Source: Microbacterium halimionae (GTDB taxonomy: Bacteria > Actinomycetota > Actinomycetes > Actinomycetales > Microbacteriaceae). From it: 64,000 bases of DNA. The notes beneath the pieces are model-generated. The model did not search any database. It was not told the origin of the DNA and was given only the letters and a program-made list of their open reading frames with translations. The position numbers and the translations under genes are program-made. Of this stretch, positions 36,332-45,574 are shown in pieces (within the stretch, counting starts at the first letter, position 1; each line of letters opens with the position of its first letter). The DNA lies in the NCBI RefSeq assembly GCF_011761265.1, contig NZ_JAAOZB010000001.1, positions 806,001 to 870,000 of the forward strand, in the 5' to 3' direction.

Positions 36332-37695
36332 GCTTCGACCACCTTGCCATCGGAACTGCGGAAGCCACCTGGCGGGCCGATGAGCGCATCAACGCTGTTC
36401 AGCCGTTCGATACGCGCATCAACCAGCTGATCGTCGCGGCAGCGCATCCGGACGATGAGACTCTCGGCGCGGGAGGTCTCATCCGTTGGGCACATGAGAA
36501 CAATTGCGATGTGACGGTTGTCGTCGCAACCGACGGCGAAGCATCTCATCCGAACTCGCCGTCTCACACTCCCGCTGGCTTGGCCACGCTAAGAAGGCGA
36601 GAGGTACTCAACGCTGTTCACGTGCTCAACCCCACCGCGCACGTACATTTTTTGGGGCTTCCCGATGGCGAGCTTCGCGAGAACGCCGTGGCACTCGCCG
36701 CGGCGTTCCTCTCAGCGCTCGACGGATTGCCGCCGGCATCGGGCGAGAGCGTGATTGTCGCCCCCTGGTCGGGTGATGGCCACAGAGACCACCGGGTCAC
36801 TGCGGAGTGTGTTGCGCAGGTTGCGGGGGTTCGCGGCATCCCTCATTTCGGGTATCCGATTTGGATGTGGCATTGGGCGCAGCCCGACGACGTGCCGTGG
36901 AACGCTGGCCGGGTACTCGCGCTGACACCCGATCAGCGTGCAGCGAAGGGTCGAGCGCTTCGTGAGCACGTGTCGCAGGTGCACCCGCTGTCGGATGCGC
37001 CGGGTGACGAGGCGATTCTGTCGGCGTCGATGCACGCGCACTTCGAGCGGGGCACCGAGCTGTTCTTCACGGAGGCCCCGCAGAACGAGGGCAAGACCCT
37101 TCCTGCTGACTGGTTTGAGCGGTTTTACGCTCGGCATGCTGATCCGTGGGGCTTCGAAACTCGCTGGTACGAGGAGCGGAAGCGCGCGCTGCTGATGGCA
37201 AGCCTTCCGGTGCGGAACCTAGGGAGAGTGCTAGAAATTGGTTGCTCGACAGGCTTGATCACGGCTGAACTGTCGGAGCGAGCAGACGAGGTTCTTGCGT
37301 TGGATGCATCCGCTGCTGCCGTTGATGCGGCATCTTCTCGACTGGCTAAGCGGCCCCACGTCAGCGTGCGCCAAAGCGCTGTGCCCGAGCAGTGGCCAGG
37401 CGGTTCCTTCGACACGATCATCTTCTCGGAAGTGGGCTACTACCTGTCGCATCGCGATCTTGCGAAGACGGTTGCGCTTATCGACACCGCGATGACGGGC
37501 GATGGGTGTCTCGTTGCCTGTCACTGGCGTCATCCCGTCGATGAGTATCCGCTGAACGGCGATGAAGTGCACGCCGCCCTCAGGTCTGTCGAAGGGTGGG
37601 ACGGCATCGCCATTCACGAAGAGCGCGATTTTGTCATTGAGGTCTTCGGTCGCAGGCCCGCTCTATCGGTGGCTCAGCGGGAGGGACTGCGATGA
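36325..37695 (+). CDS. Bifunctional PIG-L deacetylase / SAM-dependent methyltransferase fusion
   Basis: A 456-residue fusion. The N-terminal half (about 35-225) is a PIG-L/LmbE zinc deacetylase with 'AHPDDE' near residue 39 and 'GDGHRDHR' near 151, the metal-binding motifs. The C-terminal half (about 255-445) is a class I methyltransferase of the NodS type: 'FYARHADPWGFETRWYEERK' (hallmark 'ADPWGFETRWYE') and the SAM motif 'VLEIGCSTGLIT'. It would remove an N-acetyl group from an amino sugar and methylate the same or a related product. It overlaps the preceding gene by 7 nt and the glycosyltransferase by 4 nt. The substrate is unknown; similarity to NodS raises N-methylation as an option. Confidence 0.9.
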   Translation: MVSFDHLAIGTAEATWRADERINAVQPFDTRINQLIVAAAHPDDETLGAGGLIRWAHENNCDVTVVVATDGEASHPNSPSHTPAGLATLRRREVLNAVHVLNPTAHVHFLGLPDGELRENAVALAAAFLSALDGLPPASGESVIVAPWSGDGHRDHRVTAECVAQVAGVRGIPHFGYPIWMWHWAQPDDVPWNAGRVLALTPDQRAAKGRALREHVSQVHPLSDAPGDEAILSASMHAHFERGTELFFTEAPQNEGKTLPADWFERFYARHADPWGFETRWYEERKRALLMASLPVRNLGRVLEIGCSTGLITAELSERADEVLALDASAAAVDAASSRLAKRPHVSVRQSAVPEQWPGGSFDTIIFSEVGYYLSHRDLAKTVALIDTAMTGDGCLVACHWRHPVDEYPLNGDEVHAALRSVEGWDGIAIHEERDFVIEVFGRRPALSVAQREGLR

Positions 37696-38426
37696 GCCAC
37701 CGCACAATAGGCGCTGTCGTGATTGTCGTTCCGGTACATAACGAAGAGGTGTTGCTGGCTGCGTGCCTTGATTCGATAGAAACGGCGATCAGCAACGTAG
37801 ATATCCCTTGCGAGGTCCGAGTCGTGCTCGACGCGTGCAGCGACGGCTCGGCCGATATTGCCGCACGATATGCGTTTGAGGCGATGGGCATCGCAGCGAA
37901 TGCGGTGGGTGTTGCGCGATCGCGGGGCGTCGCATCGGCCCTTTCGATGTTTTCCCGGATGCCGTCAGATCAGATCTGGATCGCAAATACCGATGCGGAT
38001 TCGACAGTGCCGGCGAACTGGCTGACGGCTCAGCTCGACCTGGCGGCATCCGGCACAGATGTCGTCGTCGGCACGGTACGACCCGATTTCAACGATCTCG
38101 ATCCCAATCATCAGGATCTTTGGCTGCGCACGCATTTTGCGGGCGCGCCCAACGGTCACGTGCACGGAGCGAACCTCGGAGTGCGTGCCAGCACCTACCT
38201 CGCAGCGCGGGGTTTTAGCGGTTCGACCGAGCACGAAGATGTGCGTTTGGTGGAGTCCTGCCGACAGGTGAACGCAACCGTGACGCCGAGCGATGCCGCC
38301 GAAGTCGTCACTTCAGGTCGATTCACCGGTCGCACGCCGGGTGGATACGCCGGTTATCTTCGCGAGCAGTCGCGTGCGGTGCACGATGCCCTGCCATACT
38401 TGCCCCGTGTCGAAGACCACTGCTGA
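37692..38426 (+). CDS. Family 2 glycosyltransferase
   Basis: A 244-residue GT-A glycosyltransferase with no membrane anchor. The nucleotide-sugar site begins 'IVVPVHNEE', the metal-binding DxD-type motif is 'NTDADSTVP' near residue 96, and 'HGANLGVRASTYLAARGF' matches the acceptor-side GT2 pattern ending in 'EHEDVRL', which holds the likely catalytic base. It starts at an ATGA overlap with the deacetylase/methyltransferase fusion, so the two are made together. It probably adds a sugar to the cassette product; donor and acceptor are unknown. Confidence 0.9.
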   Translation: MSHRTIGAVVIVVPVHNEEVLLAACLDSIETAISNVDIPCEVRVVLDACSDGSADIAARYAFEAMGIAANAVGVARSRGVASALSMFSRMPSDQIWIANTDADSTVPANWLTAQLDLAASGTDVVVGTVRPDFNDLDPNHQDLWLRTHFAGAPNGHVHGANLGVRASTYLAARGFSGSTEHEDVRLVESCRQVNATVTPSDAAEVVTSGRFTGRTPGGYAGYLREQSRAVHDALPYLPRVEDHC

Positions 38427-39870
38427 AACTTCTCCCGCCCAGGATGCCGACGCGATAACGCCTGCCCATCGCCGTGTCATCGGGCTTTTGCTGATATCGG
38501 CGTTCGTTGTGATGCTCAACGAGACGCTGGTGGGCGTGGCGTTGCCGAGGATCATGGACGACCTCAAGATCGGCGCGTCAACAGCACAGTGGCTTGTGAC
38601 GGCCTACATGCTGACCATGGCCGTTGTCATTCCACTCACGGGCTTCTTTATGAAGCGCTTTACGACGCGTGCTGTGTTTATCGGCGCGATGGCGCTGTTC
38701 GTCGCGGGAACCCTCGTCGCAGCCCTTGCGCCGGCCTTCGGCGTGCTGCTTGCAGGTCGAGTTTTGCAGGCGGCGGGCACAGGAGTCATGACACCGCTCC
38801 TGATGACCACGATTATGACTGTGGTGCCGGCCGGGCGTCGTGGTCGCATGATGGGCACGATCACGATTGTGATGTCGGTCGCACCTGTGCTCGGTCCCCT
38901 CATCGGAGGGATCATCGTCAACTCGCTACCGTGGCAGGCGCTATTCGTGATCATCTTCCCGTTCGGGATTCTCGCGCTCGTGCTGGGACTCTGGCGAATG
39001 ACGAACGTCAGCGAAACAGAGCGCGTCCGGATCGACCTGCTCTCGGTGCTGCTGTCGGTTTTGGCATTCGGCGGGCTTATTTACGGTCTGTCGGAGTTCG
39101 GCAACGAAGCCGAGGGCGTCTCAACGATGTCGCCCTGGATTCCGGTTGCGGTCGGTGTGTTGTCGCTCGCAGCATTTGTGTTCCGACAGCTGCATCTTCA
39201 GCGCACCAACGACGCCTTGATCGACCTGCGAATCTTCGCGTCGTCAGCATTCTCGCGTGCGCTCATCATGATGGCGGTCATAAACGCCATCCTGTACGGG
39301 TCGCTGACGCTGCTGCCGCTTTATATTCAGGATGGTCTCGGCCTCACCCCGCTTCAGTCTGGACTGATCGTTCTTCCGGGTGGGCTGCTCATGGGCTTGG
39401 CTGGCCCGTTCGTCGGTTTGGCATTTGATCGCATCGGCCCGCGGCCGCTCGTGATCCCCGGCGCAATTATCACGTCGATTGCGCTGTGGCTGATGGCACT
39501 GATGTTTACCGCGCACGCGACGTTCGCGACGGTTCTTGGGCTTTACCTCGTGCTCTGTGCCGGGCTTTCGCTTCTGTTTGCCCCGTTGTTCACTGTGGCG
39601 CTCAGCTCGGTAAAGGACCAGTTCTATCCGTACGCGAGCGCTGGGATCGGCACTGCGCAGCAGCTCGCGGGAGCCGCGGGCACCTCGCTCTTCATCGTCG
39701 TCTACACGGTCATCGGTCAGGGAGTTCGCACTGATGGTGGCTCGGCTGCACACGCTGTGGACCAGGGGGCGCACTCTGCACTGCTGTTGGCAGCGGTGCT
39801 TTCGTTGGCGATCGTTGCGCTTTCGTTCACGATTCGAAAGCCAGAGCCCGCCGAGGTTGCTGCCAGCTGA
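38407..39870 (+). CDS. MFS drug:H+ antiporter-2-type (EmrB/QacA) exporter
   Basis: A 487-residue transporter with about 14 membrane segments. 'LNETLVGVALPRIMDDL' and 'QWLVTAYMLTMAVVIPL' are typical of DHA2 drug exporters. The GTG at 38407 overlaps the GT2 stop by 20 nt; an ATG at 38386 is an alternative start and neither has a ribosome site, so coupling to the upstream gene is likely. By position it would export the product of the cassette or give resistance to it. A LacI-operator-like stretch inside the gene is judged a coincidence. Confidence 0.9.
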   Translation: MSKTTAETSPAQDADAITPAHRRVIGLLLISAFVVMLNETLVGVALPRIMDDLKIGASTAQWLVTAYMLTMAVVIPLTGFFMKRFTTRAVFIGAMALFVAGTLVAALAPAFGVLLAGRVLQAAGTGVMTPLLMTTIMTVVPAGRRGRMMGTITIVMSVAPVLGPLIGGIIVNSLPWQALFVIIFPFGILALVLGLWRMTNVSETERVRIDLLSVLLSVLAFGGLIYGLSEFGNEAEGVSTMSPWIPVAVGVLSLAAFVFRQLHLQRTNDALIDLRIFASSAFSRALIMMAVINAILYGSLTLLPLYIQDGLGLTPLQSGLIVLPGGLLMGLAGPFVGLAFDRIGPRPLVIPGAIITSIALWLMALMFTAHATFATVLGLYLVLCAGLSLLFAPLFTVALSSVKDQFYPYASAGIGTAQQLAGAAGTSLFIVVYTVIGQGVRTDGGSAAHAVDQGAHSALLLAAVLSLAIVALSFTIRKPEPAEVAAS

Positions 39871-39932
39871 ACGCAACGAACAAAGCGGATGCCGCGGCTC
39901 GGCTTTCGGTGGACACTGCGGCGGCCGGTTCG

Positions 39933-40913
39933 TTAGTTTGCGGGCACGAGGGCGCGAAGCTTCTCTAGCAGCGGCTCGGCGGCTTCGGCGAGGAATCGGT
40001 CTTGGCCTTCGTCGCCGATCTGTACGAGCGCAACATCGGTGAAGCCCGCGTCAAGGAACGGCTGGAAGCTGGCGGCGATCTTGTCGAGGTCTGGGCCGCA
40101 CACGATACTTTCGGCTACGTCATCCGGGCGAACAAATTGGGTAGCGCCCTGAAAGCCGGCCGGTGTGGGAAGGTCTGAATTCACTGACCATCCGCCGGCG
40201 AACCAGCGGAACTGATCGTGAGCGCGCGCGATCGCGGTCTCTTCATCGGGGTCCCAGCAGATGGGAATCTGACCGATCTTGCGTGAGCCCGCACCGTGGT
40301 GTTCGTCCCAACCACTTACGAGTGCCGCATCCGGAGTGGTTGCAATTGCGTGGTCGACGAGGGGTGCGAATTCCTCGATCGAGCGCGGCCCCGACACCGC
40401 CGCCGCGAGTGGAACGCCAACCTCTGGCAGGTCCCAGATGCGCGCCGAGTCGACCCGGAAATACTCGCCCTCCCAGGTGATGAGCTCACCGGTGTGCAGC
40501 TCTCGGATGATGTGGATGGCTTCTTTCAACATGTCTTGGCGTGCATGGACAGCGGGCCATCCTTCGCCGACCACGTGTTCGTTCAGGTTTTCACCGGATC
40601 CGAGACCGAGGGTGAAGCGCCCATCGGAGAGAAGCTGCAGTGTTGCTGCCTTTTGAGCGACCACGGCTGGGTGGTATCGCACGGTGGGGCATGTGACGTA
40701 TGTCATCAGTTCCACAGAAGACGTCGCCTGAGCGACAGCCCCGAGCACTGTCCAGGCGTACGGTGCGTGGCCCTGGCTCACGAGCCACGGTGAGTAGTGA
40801 TCGCTTGAGACCTCGAAATCGAACCCGGCGTGCTCTGCGCCGACCGCATAGCGGACGAGTTCGCGGGGCCCGCTCTGTTCAGTCATTAGCGTGTAACCGA
40901 AATTGACGCTCAT
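39933..40913 (-). CDS. LLM-class F420-dependent oxidoreductase (TIGR03557-like)
   Basis: A 326-residue luciferase-like TIM-barrel protein. It begins 'MSVNFGYTLMTEQ', and includes 'GFDFEVSSDHYSPWLVSQGH' (hallmark 'SDHYSPW'), 'YVTCPTVRYHPAVVAQKAAT' and 'GLGSGENLNEHVVG', which fit the F420-dependent glucose-6-phosphate-dehydrogenase-like group. It would transfer hydride between F420 and an organic substrate. The ATG has a good ribosome site (AGGAG on the minus strand). It is convergent with the exporter gene and divergent from the MFS gene at 41088. The true substrate is unknown. Confidence 0.9.
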   Translation of the reverse strand: MSVNFGYTLMTEQSGPRELVRYAVGAEHAGFDFEVSSDHYSPWLVSQGHAPYAWTVLGAVAQATSSVELMTYVTCPTVRYHPAVVAQKAATLQLLSDGRFTLGLGSGENLNEHVVGEGWPAVHARQDMLKEAIHIIRELHTGELITWEGEYFRVDSARIWDLPEVGVPLAAAVSGPRSIEEFAPLVDHAIATTPDAALVSGWDEHHGAGSRKIGQIPICWDPDEETAIARAHDQFRWFAGGWSVNSDLPTPAGFQGATQFVRPDDVAESIVCGPDLDKIAASFQPFLDAGFTDVALVQIGDEGQDRFLAEAAEPLLEKLRALVPAN

Positions 40914-41087
40914 CTGTTCTCCTAGGACGGGGGTTCGGGGCGATGCCATCGGGCAGCAATCGTCGGAGCGAGCGTACATTTCGCAATTTTCGGAGCCCGG
41001 GGGATTGCGTCACGTACTGCGTCGGCGTAAAGCGCTTGTGCTGCACGCGCGCCGTCGTGAGGCAACTCGGCGCTGTATCGTTCCGAC

Positions 41088-42295
41088 ATGACGTCACCCT
41101 CGCATCGTTCGCGCAGTCGCGTCGGTTGGATCCTCGTTGCGATTGTGCTCGCTGCGGCGATGCTCCGAAGCCCCATCGTCGCGGTGGCGCCGGTTGCGCG
41201 CCTGGTTGAGCAGCAACTGGGCATCACTGCGACCGTGGTGGGGTTGTTGACCAGCATCCCAGTGCTCGCTTTTGCTATCTGCGCACCGCTGGGAGTGGCC
41301 GTTGTGCGCCGCGGCGGCGCAAACTTCGCGCTGACTGTTAGCCTCGCGGGAGCGGTGCTCGGTTGCATCATTCGCTCCTCGGGAGACCTTGCATCAGCGC
41401 TCGTTGGCACCGCGATCATGGGCATCTTTTTGACAGTCGGAAATGTCGTGATGCCTGTCATCATTGCCCGTGATTTTCCGCCCAACCGCGTGCACGCGAT
41501 GACGGGGGTCTTCACCGCATCCTTGAATATCGGCACGATGACCGTCACTGTTTCGACCGCGCCGTTGGTCGGTGCAGTCGGATGGCGCGTGGCCCTTGCC
41601 TCGAGCGCAGTTTTTGGCGTGGCAGCGCTCGCGACGTGGATTGCTCTGCACGGAATCCGAGGGGCTATCGTTCCCGAGCGGCGAGGCCACGAAGCGGCGC
41701 CAAAGATCGCAGCTCGGTCGGCCGCGAACATCGGCACGACCTGGATGCTGGGCGCGGCATTTGCCGGTCAAGCTTTCGCGTTTTACGCGATGACGGCTTG
41801 GCTGCCGACCCTTTTGACAGACAGCGGCTTTGGTGTCGCGGCCGCGGGCGCGATCGCGGGGATTTTTCAAGTCGCGGGCATTGCTGGCGCGCTTCTCGTT
41901 CCGCTGCTCACCACGCGCGGCTCAACGCTTGTTGCGGCCGTTGCCGTTGCCGGTGCGTGGTTGTCAGTGCCGCTCGGGTTCTTATTTCTTCCGCAGGCGT
42001 GGGTGGCGTGGTGCTTGCTGGGGGGGGTGTCGCGCAGGGAGGCGGGCTGACGATCGTCTTCATCATGATTGTGGGGCTCGGTGGCGGGCAGCGCGTCATC
42101 GCTGGTCGCTCCGGGGTAACGCAGGCGATCGGGTACGCAATCGCGGCAACGGGGCCGACTGTCGTGGGGGCGCTCCACGAGCAGACCGGCAATTGGGTCG
42201 CGTCTCTCTACGTCGTGCTCGTCGCTGTGCTCGTGTTTGGCGTCGCGGGCGGGTTCGTCGCCCGGCATTTGGAACGCGTTCCGGCGCGCCAGTGA
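41088..42295 (+). pseudogene. MFS transporter (CynX/NimT type), frameshifted at an 8-G run
   Basis: The first frame codes 320 residues and stops at 42050. The missing C-terminus, including two membrane segments ('LTIVFIMIVGLGGG' and 'VASLYVVLVAVLVFGVAGGF'), continues in another frame to 42295. Reading seven instead of eight G at 42020-42027 joins them into one protein of about 402 residues, the normal size for a CynX/NimT-type MFS transporter. So there is a +1 shift in a homopolymer: a sequencing error, a real mutation, or slippage. TATCGT (41076-41081), 6 nt before the ATG, suggests leaderless transcription. Confidence 0.8.
42020..42027 (+). repeat. G8 homopolymer at the frameshift site
   Basis: Eight G in a row within the MFS gene; loss of one restores the frame. 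Confidence 0.9.
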
Positions 42296-42322
42296 TACGG
42301 GTCTGCGCTCGTTCGACGCGCT

Positions 42323-43096
42323 TCAGCCCTCACCGGAGATCGACAGATGACCGAATGAAGATGCCGGTTCGTTCACGGCGGTTCGCGCAATGAGCACGGG
42401 CGCATTGATGTTGACGAGCACGTCGTGGATGACAAGAGCAAATGGAGAATCGGGTTGCGAGCAACCTGGTCCGAGTACAAGCAGAGTCGCGTTTCGCGAC
42501 GCATCGAGGAGTGCCTCCGGCGCTGGTCTCGAAGTGCTGCGGCTACGTACCACGACTGTGGGCCAGCGCTCTTTGACGGCGGCCGTCGCAGCGGCGAGTT
42601 CAGAGCGGGTATCCGCTGCATTGGCCGGGGTGCTCCGCCCGAACGACGAGTGAATGAGTTGCAGTGGCTCTCCGAGGGCTGCGGCGTCAGCGTCGGCGAC
42701 GGATGCCACGAGCACTGCGGTGGCAGCATGGTCGATTCCTGCAACGACCCCGGTGCGAAAGCGTAGATCGACATCCGGTATGACGGCGACGCTACTTCGC
42801 ACGGTTGAGGCGATCTGGATGCCACGTGCCCCGTACCCGCGGGCATGGATGAATCCAGTTTTCCCGGTGCCGATCACAAGCAGATCATCGCTCTGAGCAA
42901 ATCCTGCCAGCGTGTGAGAGATCGGTCCTCGCAGCACGATTTCCTCGCTACTGCCAGCAGTAGTGGTGTCGCTATCGGGCTCAACTCGCACCGTAATGAG
43001 AGGTATGTGGGTTCTCCGCGCGCGTGCTCTGGCCCAAGCCAACGCGTTGCCTGACGAGCGGGTGTCGTTGACCGCGACGACGTAGCGTGTGCACAC
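42323..43096 (-). CDS. Universal stress protein, two UspA domains
   Basis: A 257-residue protein of two UspA-like halves. The first half has 'RYVVAVNDTRSSGNALAWA' and 'DLLVIGTGKTG', and the second 'GVVAGIDHAATAVLVASVA' and 'LVLGPGCSQPDSPF', where the ATP-binding G-rich loop would lie. I use the GTG at 43096, which has GGAGG 8 nt upstream; the longer frame has no homology-like N-terminus. It is divergent from the DevS-like kinase gene, a common pairing in actinobacterial dormancy regulons. The role is stress or low-oxygen survival, inferred. Confidence 0.85.
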   Translation of the reverse strand: MCTRYVVAVNDTRSSGNALAWARARARRTHIPLITVRVEPDSDTTTAGSSEEIVLRGPISHTLAGFAQSDDLLVIGTGKTGFIHARGYGARGIQIASTVRSSVAVIPDVDLRFRTGVVAGIDHAATAVLVASVADADAAALGEPLQLIHSSFGRSTPANAADTRSELAAATAAVKERWPTVVVRSRSTSRPAPEALLDASRNATLLVLGPGCSQPDSPFALVIHDVLVNINAPVLIARTAVNEPASSFGHLSISGEG

Positions 43097-43228
43097 TGAC
43101 GTCGCCTCCGATCTGGTTACTACTGATCCTCTCCTGCGCCGTGGTATCCGTTCAGTGCCGAAGGTCCCAAAGTATGAGCAAGCAACCGTAGACTCGAGAG
43201 GGGCTCCGACGGCGCGGGAAAGGGAGAG

Positions 43229-44830
43229 ATGGATGCTGACTCTCTCCGCCTGCTCGCGGCCAACCACCTCGTGGTCGAAGGCCTCGAGCTAGATCAGGTA
43301 CTCCGTCATATTGTCGACGCGGCAGTGAGCCTGATCGATGCTGAGTACGGGGCACTCGGCGTGATCGCGCCAGACGGTCATTTGGAGCGGTTCATCCATG
43401 TGGGGATCTCCGACGAGGTTGCGGCGAAGATCGGCCACCTTCCAGAGGGGCGCGGCATTCTTGGTGCTGTCATCGATAGCGACGCCGCGATTCGGCTCGA
43501 CGATTTGGGTGCCGACTCGCGTTCTATCGGGTTTCCCGCTCACCACCCGCCGATGGGCGCATTTCTCGGGGTGCCCATCCGCACGCGCAACGAGACGTAC
43601 GGCAATCTTTACCTGACCAAACGCGCTGGCGACTCATTCACCGCAGAAGATGAAGAGCTCGTGACCGGTCTCGCCGCCACGGCCGCGATCGCGATCGACA
43701 ACGCTCGCCTCTATGAAGAATCCGTCCGCGCACACCGTGTCAGCACGGCACTGAGTGAAGTGACCGCGACTCTGCTTGCTCCCGATGCGGGCGACGCGTT
43801 TGGGGTCGTCGCGGAGCGGATAGCTGCCCTGGTGGGTGCCGATCTCGTGACCATCGTTGTGCCCGGGTCAAGCGCAGCGGAGTATCGAATTGAGACAGCG
43901 CGTGGTGTTGGAGCGGCAGCGATCGAAGGCAGCATTCTGCCGGGTAATGACTGGTTGGTGGCGCGTGCTATCGCGGGCGGACAGGTCGTCTCAGCCGAGA
44001 ACAGCGCCGATGCGCCGTGGCTCGGTGACCAGTTCACCGATGGTTCAACAGTCGCGGTACCGTTTGTCGTTTCGGGCTCGCCGGTAGGCGCGCTGTGCAT
44101 CACTCGCGGTTCACACTCGGATGCCTTTTCGGCGATCGAACTCGCCACAATCGCCGAGTTCGCCGCCCAGGCAGGTCTTGCTGTGGCACTCGCTTGGGCA
44201 CGCGCTGACCGTCAGCGTCTCGATGTGATCGCGGACCGGTCGCGAATCGCGCGAGACCTTCACGACCACGTCATTCAGCGGCTTTTTGGAACAGGGCTTG
44301 GGCTCCAGGCTCTTGCTGGTTCGGCGCCCGCCCACGCAGCCGCGCTTGATCGCCATGTGGCAGAGATAGACACGGCGATCGCTGACATTCGCACCGCGAT
44401 TTTCGCTCTCCAAAATTCAGCTGCTGAGTCGGTTCGGCACCGCTTGCTTGACGTCGTCACAGAACTCACGCCGAGCCTTCGCCGCCCGCCGCGCATTAGC
44501 TTTGCGGGGCCCGTTGACCTGATTGCGAGCGGCGCTCTCGCCAACGATGTGGTCGCCGTCGTGCGCGAGGCGCTCGCCAACGTCGCGCGCCACGCTCACG
44601 CTGACACAGCAGTAGTGTTCGTTGCCGCCACAGAGAAAGAACTAACGGTCACCGTGGACGACGACGGCGTCGGAGTCGCCGCGAGCTCGGTAAGGGCAAG
44701 CGGTACAGCGAACATGGCCGCACGCGCCAGCGCCCACGGCGGCGCGTTTGTGCTCGAACCACGCGCCGGCGGCGGCACACGTGCGATCTGGCAGGTTCCG
44801 CTCGCGTCCACAGCTAAGGAGCAACGATGA
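43229..44830 (+). CDS. DevS/DosS-like GAF sensor histidine kinase
   Basis: A 533-residue cytosolic kinase: GAF-A (about 15-160), GAF-B (170-320), a HisKA_3 dimerisation domain with the phosphoacceptor His in 'RDLHDHVIQRLF' (near 350) and a HATPase domain (430-530). GAF-A contains 'GFPAHHPPMGAFLGVPI', the segment that in mycobacterial DevS/DosT holds the heme ligand region, so heme-based sensing of O2, NO or CO is plausible, though I cannot confirm the ligand His. The ATG has AAGGGAGA upstream. It overlaps its response regulator by ATGA. Confidence 0.92.
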   Translation: MDADSLRLLAANHLVVEGLELDQVLRHIVDAAVSLIDAEYGALGVIAPDGHLERFIHVGISDEVAAKIGHLPEGRGILGAVIDSDAAIRLDDLGADSRSIGFPAHHPPMGAFLGVPIRTRNETYGNLYLTKRAGDSFTAEDEELVTGLAATAAIAIDNARLYEESVRAHRVSTALSEVTATLLAPDAGDAFGVVAERIAALVGADLVTIVVPGSSAAEYRIETARGVGAAAIEGSILPGNDWLVARAIAGGQVVSAENSADAPWLGDQFTDGSTVAVPFVVSGSPVGALCITRGSHSDAFSAIELATIAEFAAQAGLAVALAWARADRQRLDVIADRSRIARDLHDHVIQRLFGTGLGLQALAGSAPAHAAALDRHVAEIDTAIADIRTAIFALQNSAAESVRHRLLDVVTELTPSLRRPPRISFAGPVDLIASGALANDVVAVVREALANVARHAHADTAVVFVAATEKELTVTVDDDGVGVAASSVRASGTANMAARASAHGGAFVLEPRAGGGTRAIWQVPLASTAKEQR

Positions 44831-45474
44831 CCCGCGTATTCCTGGTCGATGACCACGAAATTGTGCGCCGAGGGATTGCGCAGCTGATCGATTCTGAACC
44901 GACGTTTGAGGTTGTCGGTGAGTCGGAAGCTGTGAGCGGCACCCTGGGCCGGGTGGCAGCGACGATGCCAGACATTGTCGTGTTGGATGTGCGCCTGCCC
45001 GATGGGAGCGGAATCGATCTGTGTCGCAGCATCCGATCAGCCCATCCAGACATTCGGTGTCTCATGCTGACCGCATACGACGATGACACGGCGAGCGTTG
45101 CGGCGGTTGTTGCTGGCGCCTCAGGGTATGTGCTGAAAAATATCCGCGGGCGCGGCCTTATCGAAGGCATCCATCGAGTGTCTCGCGGTGAGAACTTGAT
45201 GTCTCGCGAAGTCACAGATCGAGTGCACGACTTTCTTAGTACGCACAGGCCGGAGTCGTCCGCACCGTCGGTCGAGCTGACGATGAGGGAGCGCCAGGCG
45301 CTTGAGCTGATTACGGAGGGTCTGACTAACCGGCAAATCGGTGAGCGTCTTGGTATCGCTGAAAAGACCGTCAAGAACTATGTGTCGGGGTTGCTCGCGA
45401 AGCTCGGAATGGAACGGCGCACGCAGGTTGCGGCGTACGGAGCAACCGCGATCGCGCGTGACAGGCAGGACTGA
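44827..45474 (+). CDS. DevR-like response regulator, NarL/LuxR family
   Basis: A 215-residue regulator: receiver domain (1-120) with acidic pocket 'VDDHE', phosphoacceptor Asp in 'VVLDVRLPDGSG' (about 54) and Lys in 'GYVLKNIRG' (about 104), then a LuxR-type helix-turn-helix ('GLTNRQIGERLGIAEKTVKN', about 165-185). It is translated from an ATGA overlap with the kinase. By analogy to mycobacterial DevR it would activate genes for low-oxygen survival, such as the neighbouring universal stress protein; no binding site was confidently found. Confidence 0.93.
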   Translation: MTRVFLVDDHEIVRRGIAQLIDSEPTFEVVGESEAVSGTLGRVAATMPDIVVLDVRLPDGSGIDLCRSIRSAHPDIRCLMLTAYDDDTASVAAVVAGASGYVLKNIRGRGLIEGIHRVSRGENLMSREVTDRVHDFLSTHRPESSAPSVELTMRERQALELITEGLTNRQIGERLGIAEKTVKNYVSGLLAKLGMERRTQVAAYGATAIARDRQD

Positions 45475-45574
45475 GGAGAAACGGGTAGGACCAACGGCTC
45501 TATGGGGTGCCCCGATACCCGGCCAGAGTTGAGTCATCGGCAACGCGCACGTGTGCCGATGGAAGGGCCCGAAA

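Noticed and set aside
38651..38662. TGAAGCGCTTTA, one mismatch from the LacI-type core
   Set aside because: It lies inside the MFS exporter coding sequence and far from any promoter, so probably chance.
39871..39932. Short inverted repeat AACGAAC/GTTCGTT between the exporter and the F420 gene
   Set aside because: Only 7 bp with a large loop; too weak to call a terminator.
41026..41039. GTAAAGCGCTTGTG upstream of the frameshifted MFS gene
   Set aside because: Only the central AAGCGCTT matches the operator and the flanks break the symmetry; not enough to add the gene to the regulon.
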